Part shown: piece by piece, positions 1-5,619 of the stretch
Layout of the letters: each line of letters starts with the position of its first letter
Numbering within the stretch: position 1 is the stretch's first letter
From: JAZKIX01 sp040384645
GTDB taxonomy: Bacteria; Pseudomonadota; Gammaproteobacteria; Burkholderiales; Burkholderiaceae_D
Assembly: GCA_040384645.1 (NCBI GenBank)
Contig: JAZKIX010000030.1
Span: forward strand, 1 to 10,820
DNA length: 10,820 nucleotides
Direction: 5' to 3'
Notes under the pieces: model-generated
Seen by the model: the letters and a program-made list of their open reading frames with translations, nothing else
What the model was told of the DNA's origin: nothing
The model's database searches: none
Translations under genes and position numbers: made by a program

Positions 1-95
1 GCATTGTGGCATGGCTAACCTGGTCAGGTCGGGAACGAAGCAGCCACGGCTATTTCCCACAAGTGCCGCAGATCAGGCTCGCCTCTTTCTCTAAA
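1..95 (+). ncRNA. ffs: 4.5S signal recognition particle RNA, 5' end cut by window edge
   Basis: This is the RNA of the bacterial signal recognition particle, which binds Ffh and targets nascent membrane proteins to the Sec translocon through FtsY. The conserved apical domain is visible: GGTCAGG at 22-28, a GGAA tetraloop at 32-35 closed by TCG/CGA (29-31 with 36-38), and AAGCAGCC after it. The flanking arms 1-9 (GCATTGTGG) and about 58-68 (CCACAAGTGC) are complementary and form the next part of the hairpin. The distal 3' arm (about 69-90) has no partner in the window, so the 5' arm lies upstream and the gene is partial. The exact 3' end is estimated. A position just upstream of dnaX is common in Betaproteobacteria. 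Confidence 0.93.
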
Positions 96-262
96 TTATT
101 TCAATTCGCTTTTCCAGCGATCGCAGTTGCAATTGTTCGCAATGTCTAGATGTTGAATTGACTCCAGATTGCGATCGGCGAATGTAATCAGGTCTGTGAC
201 TCAGTTCGTTCAAGCTGTACAAAGGCTACTGCTGGATCAATCGCAGTGCTTCTTATCTACGG

Positions 263-268
263 TAAAAT
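263..268 (+). promoter_or_regulatory. Candidate -10 element of dnaX promoter (leaderless arrangement)
   Basis: TAAAAT matches the sigma-70 -10 consensus TATAAT at 5 of 6 positions and ends six bases before the dnaX ATG at 275. Transcription would then begin at or next to the start codon. No good -35 hexamer is seen at the usual spacing (240-245 is ATCGCA). No clear Shine-Dalgarno sequence precedes the ATG, which fits a leaderless mRNA. Read-through from ffs is the alternative. Confidence 0.4.
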
Positions 269-274
269 CGCGCC

Positions 275-2332
275 ATGTCCTATCAAGTCCTCGCCCGCAA
301 ATACCGCCCCAAAAATTTCCAGACGCTGGTTGGCCAAGAGCACGTGGTACGAGCCCTGACGCATGCGCTCGATAGCGGCCGTTTGCATCACGCTTATCTG
401 TTTACCGGCACGCGCGGCGTTGGCAAAACCACTTTATCGCGTATTCTCGCCAAATCCCTAAATTGCATCGGCACCGACGGCAATAGCGGCATTACTTCGC
501 AACCCTGTGGCGTGTGCGATGTCTGCACCTCGATTGACGCCGGCCGTTTTGTCGATTACATCGAAATGGATGCGGCATCGAATCGCGGCGTGGATGAAAT
601 GGCGCAATTGCTGGAGCAGGCAGTCTACGCACCGTCCAATGCGCGCTTCAAGGTCTATATGATCGATGAAGTTCACATGCTGACCAATCATGCCTTCAAC
701 AGCATGTTGAAAACGCTGGAAGAACCGCCGCCACACGTCAAATTTATCCTCGCCACCACCGATCCCCAAAAAATTCCCGTCACGGTGTTGTCGCGCTGCC
801 TGCAATTTAACCTCAAGCAAATGCCGCCCGGTCACATCATCAGTCATCTGGATGATATTTTGGGANNNNNNNNNNCCGCCTTGCGTTTGCTGGCGCAGGG
901 CGCGCACGGCTCGATGCGCGATGCTTTGTCGCTAACCGATCAGGCCATCGCCTATGCCGCTGGGAAGGTCACGCTGGAAGCAGTGCAGGGCATGTTGGGC
1001 GCGCTGGATCAATCGTATCTGGTACGTTTGCTGGATGGTTTAGCCAATAAAGATGGTGCTGATTTACTCGCGGTGGCAGATGAAATGGCTACCCGCAGCT
1101 TGTCTTATAACGCCGCCTTGCAAGATTTAGCAACGTTGCTGCACCGGATCGCGCTGGCGCAAACCTTGCCATCGGCGGTGCCGGATGATGTGCCTGAACG
1201 GGAAGAGATTTTGCGCCTGGCGACAGCATTTGAGCCGGAAGAAATTCAATTGTTTTATCAAATTGCGGTGCATGGCCGCAACGAGCTTGGGCTGGCACCG
1301 GATGAATACGCCGGCTTCTCAATGACTTTGTTGCGCATGCTGGCGTTTCGCCCCGGCATGGGCGCTGACGATGCGCCGCCCAGCGCACGAGCGCCGGTCG
1401 CGCAAATTGCCCGGCCTGTAACCGCTCGCAGCATGTCTGGCACCGGCAACGCAGCCGCAAGCGCCAGTGCCGCCCTCAGTGTGGCTCCGCAAGCGGCGCT
1501 GGCTTCCACTCCTGTGGCACGGCCGGGGATCAGTCCGGCCAGAGCAGCGCTGGAGGCAGCACGCGGTGGCAAAGCGGGGGTGCGGACGGCAACGCAAGCA
1601 GTCAATACCCCATTCGATAATGAAATCGGGCAAGCAGCTACGAATTATGCCGCGGCGCCTTTGACACATAGCGCGCCGCCTTGGGAAACCGACACGTCAA
1701 GCCCAGCGCCAGAGGTAAATTCTCAGCCTGTTTCCATGCAAGAAAGCAGCGAGTCGCAGGTGATCGATATTCGATCCAAGCGCCCGGCAGCGGTAACGCC
1801 AGAAACGGATTTGGATTACGCAGCAAGTGTGCCAAACACGCCCAAGCCGGCAGGAAAAATGGCCGACGATGACGTGCCATACATTTTGCAGCCTATCCCC
1901 GGTTTGCAATGGGATGGCAACTGGCCGGCCTTGGCGGCGCAATTGCCTGTGCGCGGCGTGGCCCAGCAATTGGCTTTGCAGGCTGAGTTGATCAAATGCG
2001 AACACGACAGCGATGGGGCGCAATTTCATGTGCGGGTGCCGATTGAAACCCTGCGCTCCAGTAGTAATGTCGATAAGTTGGCGGCGGCATTGACCGAGCA
2101 TTTTTCGCAGCCGGTGCGTGTCACGAGCGAAATTGGCTTAGTGCGTCATACCGCCAGCCAAGAGGCGCAAGCGCAACGCGATGCGCGTCAGCGTCAGGCA
2201 GAACATGCAATACAAGATGACCCATTTGTGCAAGACGTGATGCGTGAGTTTGGCGCGACGCTGGTGCAGGGCTCGGTCAAACCCGTTAGCGCGGTTGACG
2301 CCGCGGTTTCACCAGTTATTCAAACAATTTAA
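275..2332 (+). CDS. dnaX: DNA polymerase III subunit gamma/tau (DnaX), with assembly gap
   Basis: This is the clamp-loader ATPase of the replicative polymerase; full-length tau also links the core polymerases to DnaB helicase. The N-terminal AAA+ module is complete apart from the gap. It shows Walker A GTRGVGKT (residues 45-52), zinc-module cysteines C64, C78, C81 and C84, Walker B with DEVH (131-134), sensor 1 FILATTDP (157-164) and the VLSRC arginine-finger motif (171-175). Residues about 370-525 are a low-complexity Ala/Pro/Ser-rich linker. The tau-specific C-terminal domain follows from about 530. At 685 residues with the X positions it is a typical long betaproteobacterial tau. Ten Ns (866-875) fall in the lid region between DDILG and ALRLLA. 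No A-AAA-AAG slippery site is seen near the expected gamma end, so separate gamma production by frameshift is not supported. ybaB follows 14 bp after the stop. Confidence 0.97.
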   Translation: MSYQVLARKYRPKNFQTLVGQEHVVRALTHALDSGRLHHAYLFTGTRGVGKTTLSRILAKSLNCIGTDGNSGITSQPCGVCDVCTSIDAGRFVDYIEMDAASNRGVDEMAQLLEQAVYAPSNARFKVYMIDEVHMLTNHAFNSMLKTLEEPPPHVKFILATTDPQKIPVTVLSRCLQFNLKQMPPGHIISHLDDILGXXXXALRLLAQGAHGSMRDALSLTDQAIAYAAGKVTLEAVQGMLGALDQSYLVRLLDGLANKDGADLLAVADEMATRSLSYNAALQDLATLLHRIALAQTLPSAVPDDVPEREEILRLATAFEPEEIQLFYQIAVHGRNELGLAPDEYAGFSMTLLRMLAFRPGMGADDAPPSARAPVAQIARPVTARSMSGTGNAAASASAALSVAPQAALASTPVARPGISPARAALEAARGGKAGVRTATQAVNTPFDNEIGQAATNYAAAPLTHSAPPWETDTSSPAPEVNSQPVSMQESSESQVIDIRSKRPAAVTPETDLDYAASVPNTPKPAGKMADDDVPYILQPIPGLQWDGNWPALAAQLPVRGVAQQLALQAELIKCEHDSDGAQFHVRVPIETLRSSSNVDKLAAALTEHFSQPVRVTSEIGLVRHTASQEAQAQRDARQRQAEHAIQDDPFVQDVMREFGATLVQGSVKPVSAVDAAVSPVIQTI
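866..875. other. Assembly gap (10 Ns) inside dnaX
   Basis: Ten consecutive Ns begin exactly on a codon boundary (codon 198). The reading frame stays open on both sides, and the protein resumes with ALRLLAQGAHGSMRDALSLT. In E. coli DnaX about nine residues lie between the equivalent of DDILG and ALRLLA, while only four codons fit here. The true gap is therefore probably about 25 bases, and the N run is a placeholder. Confidence 0.95.
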
Positions 2333-2346
2333 ATCGGAGAATTATC

Positions 2347-2673
2347 ATGATGAAGAATCAATTGGCAGGGCTGATGAAACAAGCCCAGAGCATGCAAGAC
2401 AATATGAAAAAAATGCAGGATCAGCTGGCGTTGATCGATGTCGAGGGCCAGTCTGGCGCCGGCCTGGTCAAAGTCACCATGAGCTGTAAAAATGTGGTGA
2501 AGCGGATCGCAATTGATCCGTCCCTGCTGGCTGACGACAAAGATATGTTGGAAGATTTAGTCGCCGCCGCCTTCAATGATGCAGTGCGTAAAGCGGAGGC
2601 GACATCAGCCGAAAAAATGGGCAGCCTGACTGCCGGCATGCCAATGCCGCCGGGCTTCAAACTGCCGTTTTGA
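2347..2673 (+). CDS. ybaB: YbaB/EbfC family nucleoid-associated DNA-binding protein
   Basis: This is a small homodimeric DNA-binding protein of the YbaB/EbfC family, which coats DNA and is nearly always encoded between dnaX and recR. The 108 residues match the usual family size. The Met/Gln/Lys-rich N-terminal helix (residues 1-30, NQLAGLMKQAQSMQDNMKKM) is characteristic. It is followed by the beta-rich core with VEGQSGAGLVKVTMSCK and the helix EDLVAAAFNDAVRKAE. The C-terminal tail is GMPMPPGFKLPF. GGAGA at 2336-2340 lies 6 nt before the ATG at 2347. A second ATG follows immediately at 2350, and its spacing (9 nt) would also suit, so the true start may be either. It sits 14 bp after dnaX and is presumably co-transcribed. 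Its role in repair or in nucleoid structure is not settled for this family. Confidence 0.95.
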   Translation: MMKNQLAGLMKQAQSMQDNMKKMQDQLALIDVEGQSGAGLVKVTMSCKNVVKRIAIDPSLLADDKDMLEDLVAAAFNDAVRKAEATSAEKMGSLTAGMPMPPGFKLPF

Positions 2674-2693
2674 GCGCTGATTTGATCGCCAGT

Positions 2694-2741
2694 ATGTGCC
2701 CTGCGCTACTCGTGCCGCCTGTATTTCAAATACGCGCATGA
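2694..2741 (+). CDS. Possible 15-codon leader ORF overlapping the recR start
   Basis: An ATG at 2694 opens 15 codons (MCPALLVPPVFQIRA) that end in TGA at 2739-2741. This stop overlaps the recR ATG at 2738-2740 in the classic ATGA arrangement used for translational coupling. recR has no visible Shine-Dalgarno of its own, which makes coupling attractive. However, the leader ORF also has only a weak ribosome binding site and its peptide has no recognisable features. It may be a chance ORF. Confidence 0.25.
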   Translation: MCPALLVPPVFQIRA

Positions 2742-3334
2742 AGAATCCGGGCAGCCTCGATTTTTTGACTGAAGCCTTGCGCCGTTTACCCGGTGTAGGG
2801 CCGAAATCGGCCCAGCGCATGGCTTTCCATTTGCTGCAGCACGACCGCGAGGGCGCTGCCATGCTCGGGCGCGCCCTGTCGGAGGCAGTCGAAAAAATTC
2901 AGCATTGCAGCCGATGCAATACCTTCACTGAAAATCCGATTTGCACCACCTGTGGCGATACCGATCGCGACAGGTCTTTATTGTGCGTAGTCGAAACGCC
3001 GGCCGATCAATTGATGATCGAGCAGACACTCACTTTCAAGGGCTTGTATTTCGTGTTGATGGGACGGCTGTCGCCGCTGGATGGAATCGGCCCCAAGGAT
3101 ATTCATCTGGAAAAACTCATCGCACGTGCGACCGATGGTGCGGTTGCCGAGGTCGTGCTGGCCACCAATTTCACCAATGAAGGCGAAGCCACTGCGCATT
3201 ACATCAGCGAAATGCTAAAAGTGCGCGGCTTGAAAGTAAGCCGTCTGGCGCGTGGCGTACCGGTTGGCGGTGAACTTGAATATGTGGATGCCGGCACCAT
3301 CGCCCGTGCCATGCTCGATCGGCGCGCAACTTGA
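2738..3334 (+). CDS. recR: Recombination mediator protein RecR
   Basis: RecR works with RecO (and RecF) to load RecA on SSB-coated DNA during gap repair. With the ATG at 2738 the protein has 198 residues, close to E. coli RecR (201). In order it shows a helix-hairpin-helix LPGVGPKSAQRMAF (17-30), a four-cysteine zinc finger (C57, C60, C69, C72) and a Toprim domain from about 81 with E86 in CVVETPAD and D115 in SPLDGIGP. The Walker-B-like C-terminal segment GVPVGGELEYVD (173-184) follows. The frame stays open upstream to a GTG at 2696, but those 14 extra codons (MPCATRAACISNTR) do not resemble RecR N-termini, so I prefer 2738. It is 64 bp after ybaB in the dnaX-ybaB-recR cluster. The downstream gene is convergent, with only 30 bp between the stops. 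Confidence 0.96.
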   Translation: MKNPGSLDFLTEALRRLPGVGPKSAQRMAFHLLQHDREGAAMLGRALSEAVEKIQHCSRCNTFTENPICTTCGDTDRDRSLLCVVETPADQLMIEQTLTFKGLYFVLMGRLSPLDGIGPKDIHLEKLIARATDGAVAEVVLATNFTNEGEATAHYISEMLKVRGLKVSRLARGVPVGGELEYVDAGTIARAMLDRRAT

Positions 3335-3364
3335 CGCGTAATTTGTGATGATTTTAGCTTGGCA

Positions 3365-3919
3365 CTAGAAGGAGTAAGCGACTTTTAAGGCTGTAAAGAG
3401 GGTGCCGGGATTCGGTTGTTTAATGGAACAATTGGAAAAATGCTGAATCTTTAGACTGAGGTCCAAGCCACTTTGAAAAACATAGCCAAAGCCAATATGG
3501 TCTCCGAACTGGAATCTGGTCGAAAAGCGCCGGCCATCGTTATCGTACAGATCGGATAATAGATGGGCACCGATGCCGGCTTCTGCATAAGGTCCTTTGC
3601 CGGTATCTGGTTGAAATCGCAAGACCGGTGTGATGCCGAGATCCCAAATGGTTTGACCGGCATTGTCTGCACCTTGGTGTTTTGCTGCGCGCCATCGGGC
3701 CAGTGTAACGTCCCAATAACCGCCCAAGTGTGTCCCGTTTGATTGGAACCACCGTTTTTGCCACTGCGATTGCAGGCCAAGTCTGGCGATATGGGTAAGG
3801 TTGCCGGAGCCCAATTCAAGCGAGGCGGAATCGGCCGCGTAAATCGAGCCGGTAGCGGTGTATGTCAGCATCATCAGGCCAGCCGGGACAAGTGAGCCGA
3901 AATGCATCTTGATTGTCAT
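3365..3919 (-). CDS. pagL: PagL-type lipid A 3-O-deacylase (outer membrane)
   Basis: PagL enzymes are eight-stranded outer-membrane beta-barrels that remove the 3-O-linked acyl chain of lipid A, lowering endotoxicity. This 184-residue protein has a signal peptide (hydrophobic stretch about 7-24, likely cleavage after IYA near residue 28). The barrel has alternating strands and ends in Phe (AYSF), a typical outer-membrane assembly signal. The catalytic His-X-Ser is visible as QHFSN (H160, S162), followed by the family motif SIKQPNPG (165-172). The acidic residue expected shortly after this motif (Glu140 of Pseudomonas PagL) is not seen here, where TLF occupies 173-175. The start is supported by AAGGA (minus strand, 3927-3931) 7 nt upstream; a second Met at residue 5 is possible. 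It is convergent with recR and divergent from the CoA-transferase gene. Confidence 0.88.
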   Translation of the reverse strand: MTIKMHFGSLVPAGLMMLTYTATGSIYAADSASLELGSGNLTHIARLGLQSQWQKRWFQSNGTHLGGYWDVTLARWRAAKHQGADNAGQTIWDLGITPVLRFQPDTGKGPYAEAGIGAHLLSDLYDNDGRRFSTRFQFGDHIGFGYVFQSGLDLSLKIQHFSNCSIKQPNPGTLFTALKVAYSF

Positions 3920-3942
3920 GGAGATGTCCTTCGTTGGAAAAG

Positions 3943-3990
3943 ACGGTTGCTATGACGATTGCTGTGACTATTACTTTGGCTATTACTATG
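3943..3990. repeat. Four degenerate 12-bp tandem repeats upstream of pagL
   Basis: Four consecutive 12-bp units are visible: ACGGTTGCTATG (3943-3954), ACGATTGCTGTG (3955-3966), ACTATTACTTTG (3967-3978) and GCTATTACTATG (3979-3990). They share the pattern AC-ATT-CT-TG with a few substitutions per unit. They lie 24-71 bp before the pagL start codon, in its leader or promoter region. Confidence 0.75.
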
Positions 3991-4084
3991 AACAAAGAAG
4001 TAGATTGATTTCATTCGGAACAAATTCAAAGAAATTGCGCCGCTTCGTTGCGCTTTGTCGCAAAGTTGATTTTTATTTCGCCCC

Positions 4085-5326
4085 ATGACAGAAAAAAACA
4101 CTTCAGGCCCCTTGGCCGGTATTAAAGTTTTAGAGCTTGGTACCCTGATTGCCGGTCCGTTTTGTGCCCGCATCCTGGCCGAATTCGGTGCTGACGTAAT
4201 CAAGATCGAAGCGCCCGATGGCGGCGATCCGATCCGGCAATGGCGTGTGCTAAAAGATGGCACCTCGCTTTGGTGGTCGGTGCAGGCACGCAATAAAAAG
4301 AGCCTCACGCTCAATATGAAAAACCCGCGCGGACAAGCAATTGCTAAGCAACTGGCGTTGGAAGCGGACATCATCATTGAAAATTACCGGCCGGGCGTCC
4401 TGGAAAAATGGGGCATCGGCTACGAGCAGTTAAAGGCTGAAAATCCCGCCGTCATCATGGTGCGCTTATCCGGTTTCGGCCAGACCGGGCCGATGCGGGA
4501 TTTGCCTGGTTTTGGCGCGATTGGCGAATCGATGGGTGGCTTGCGGTATGTCTCCGGCCATGCCGACCGGCCACCGGTAAGGGTGGGCATCTCGATTGGC
4601 GATTCGGTCGCCGGCTTGCATGGCGTGATCGGCGCGATGATGGCGCTGCGCCATCGCGATGCGACCGGCGGTCGTTGGAATGGCAAGGCCAGCCAACCAT
4701 CTGGCGGACAAGGCCAGATGGTTGACGTTGCCCTGTACGAATCGGTCTTCAACTTGATGGAATCGCTGGTGCCGGAATATGACCAGGCCGGCGTCGTGCG
4801 TGAGCGCACCGGCGGCGCCTTGCCAGGCATCGTGCCTTCGAATACCTACACCACGCGCGAAGGCGACAATATCGTGATTGCCGGCAATGGCGACGCGATT
4901 TTCAAGCGCCTGATGCTAGCAATCAAGCGCGATGACATGGCCAACGATGCGCAATTGGCGCGCAACGATGGCCGGGTGCCGCGCACGGTGGAGATAGACC
5001 AAGCTATTCAAGCTTGGTGCAGTACCCAAGATATCGATACCGCATTAGCCATTTTGCAGGCGGCCGATGTACCGGTGACGAAAATCTATTCGGTGCGCGA
5101 CATGATGAGCGATCCGCAATTTTTGGCGCGCAATATGTTTGAGCAGCATGCGTTTGCCGACGGTTCGCCAGTCAAATTACCAGCGATTTCACCCAAATTA
5201 TCGGCCACGCCAGGCACCACTAAATGGCTGGGGCCAAAGCTAGGCGAGCATAGCGATGAAGTGTTGGCGGGACTTGGTTACGATGCGGCACAGATAGCCG
5301 CATTGCGGCGCGACGGTGCAATTTAA
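4085..5326 (+). CDS. CaiB/BaiF family (class III) CoA-transferase
   Basis: Class III CoA-transferases move CoA between organic acids through an aspartyl-CoA thioester intermediate; relatives include formyl-CoA:oxalate, carnitine and succinyl-CoA:glutarate transferases. The 413-residue protein begins with the family signature PLAGIKVLELGTLIAGPF (residues 9-26), then FGADVIKIE (34-42) and the nucleotide-binding stretch RNKKSLTLNMK. Next come IIENYRPGVLEKWGIGY (97-113), the catalytic aspartate D173 in SIGDSVAG, and VDVALYESVFNLMESLVPEYD (213-233). The C-terminal part (PQFLARNMFE, LPAISPKLSATPG, LGEHSDEVL) also fits. Residues about 197-208 are an apparent in-frame insertion carrying a hairpin. 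No Shine-Dalgarno is seen before the ATG, and the N-terminus matches the family without extension. The substrate cannot be assigned from sequence alone. A 30-codon ORF follows 18 bp later. Confidence 0.92.
   Translation: MTEKNTSGPLAGIKVLELGTLIAGPFCARILAEFGADVIKIEAPDGGDPIRQWRVLKDGTSLWWSVQARNKKSLTLNMKNPRGQAIAKQLALEADIIIENYRPGVLEKWGIGYEQLKAENPAVIMVRLSGFGQTGPMRDLPGFGAIGESMGGLRYVSGHADRPPVRVGISIGDSVAGLHGVIGAMMALRHRDATGGRWNGKASQPSGGQGQMVDVALYESVFNLMESLVPEYDQAGVVRERTGGALPGIVPSNTYTTREGDNIVIAGNGDAIFKRLMLAIKRDDMANDAQLARNDGRVPRTVEIDQAIQAWCSTQDIDTALAILQAADVPVTKIYSVRDMMSDPQFLARNMFEQHAFADGSPVKLPAISPKLSATPGTTKWLGPKLGEHSDEVLAGLGYDAAQIAALRRDGAI
4694..4724. repeat. Perfect 12-bp inverted repeat (hairpin) inside the CoA-transferase gene
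   Basis: CAACCATCTGGC (4694-4705) and GCCAGATGGTTG (4713-4724) are exact reverse complements separated by 7 nt. The left arm lies in an apparent 36-bp in-frame insertion (about 4673-4708) flanked by GGCGG at 4667-4671 and 4703-4707. The right arm lies in the conserved GQMVDV coding sequence. A 9-bp direct repeat CAAGGCCAG also occurs at 4684-4692 and 4709-4717. Confidence 0.85.
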
Positions 5327-5344
5327 GACAAATCGGGAAGCATC

Positions 5345-5437
5345 ATGGATAAGAAATTCTGGCAACAGTTTGCGATTGCAATCAGCTTGTTTTTACTGGG
5401 TTATATGACATTCAATAGCAAATATTTCTTTGGCTGA
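5345..5437 (+). CDS. Putative 30-residue single-span membrane protein
   Basis: The ORF encodes MDKKFWQQFAIAISLFLLGY followed by MTFNSKYFFG. It has a short charged N-terminus (DKK), one hydrophobic segment at about residues 9-23 (FAIAISLFLLGYMTF) long enough to cross or dip into the membrane, and an aromatic tail (KYFFG). A good ribosome binding site, GGGAAG at 5335-5340, lies 4 nt before the ATG. The ORF starts 18 bp after the CoA-transferase stop on the same strand, which suggests one transcript. I do not recognise a family. Real translation is plausible because of the site strength, spacing and coherent amphipathic layout, but a chance ORF of this length cannot be excluded. A possible AT-rich terminator stem (5483-5510) follows. 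Confidence 0.55.
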   Translation: MDKKFWQQFAIAISLFLLGYMTFNSKYFFG

Positions 5438-5482
5438 GCGTTTGTCAAAGATGTGCTTTTGCTCTTGCAGGCGCATTTTATC

Positions 5483-5510
5483 TTAAAAATACTGGGTAGT
5501 GTATTTTTGA
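5483..5510. terminator. AT-rich inverted repeat, weak candidate terminator after the CoA-transferase operon
   Basis: AAAAATAC (5485-5492) and GTATTTTT (5501-5508) pair perfectly around an 8-nt loop, and the stem extends by a U-G and a U-A pair. It lies between convergent transcription units. The stem is AT-rich and there is no GC core, so efficiency as an intrinsic terminator is doubtful. Confidence 0.4.
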
Positions 5511-5545
5511 AGCCGCTTTAAATACGAGCGGGAGAAGGGGTGTTT

Positions 5546-5582
5546 ATGCATATACCCCCTATATTTCTCATCTCATATGCAT
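5546..5582. repeat. ATGCATAT / ATATGCAT inverted repeat in the convergent intergenic region
   Basis: ATGCATAT (5546-5553) and ATATGCAT (5575-5582) are perfect inverted copies 21 nt apart, each containing the palindrome ATGCAT. They lie in the 182-bp gap between the micro-ORF and the 3' end of the transporter gene. In this AT-rich stretch they could be chance. I see nothing else in the gap beyond the two weak stems at 5483-5510 and 5602-5615. Confidence 0.3.
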
Positions 5583-5601
5583 TTAATGCGGTTCTTAAAG
5601 C

Positions 5602-5615
5602 CGGAAATTTTTCCG
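5602..5615 (-). terminator. Short stem just after the MATE gene, weak terminator candidate
   Basis: Read on the minus strand, CGGAA, a 4-nt loop and TTCCG form a 5-bp stem (5602-5615) starting 4 nt after the transporter stop codon. It is followed by GCTTTAAG, not by a proper U tract. This is weak support for a terminator of the glycosyltransferase-MATE operon. Confidence 0.25.
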
Positions 5616-5619
5616 CGAT

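Noticed and set aside
458..907. Minus-strand ORF of 149 codons inside dnaX
   Set aside because: It runs antisense to conserved DnaX AAA+ motifs, spans the N gap and shows no family features.
275..2332. Programmed -1 frameshift site producing a separate gamma subunit, as in E. coli dnaX
   Set aside because: The A-runs in dnaX (for example near 766-773 and 1856-1860) do not fit an X-XXY-YYZ heptamer in frame, and none is an A-AAA-AAG at the position expected for the gamma end.
2696..2737. N-terminal extension of RecR from GTG 2696
   Set aside because: The 14 extra residues have no counterpart in RecR proteins I know, and the ATG at 2738 gives the usual length and N-terminus.
4048..4063. TTGCG-N6-CGCAA hairpin before the CoA-transferase gene as terminator or operator
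   Set aside because: The stem is only 5 bp, with no U tract immediately after it and no known motif; it is likely chance.
3916..4377. Minus-strand ORF with repeated Asn-Ser-His units upstream of pagL
   Set aside because: The peptide repeat only reflects the 12-bp DNA repeats at 3943-3990, and the rest lies antisense to the conserved CoA-transferase N-terminus.
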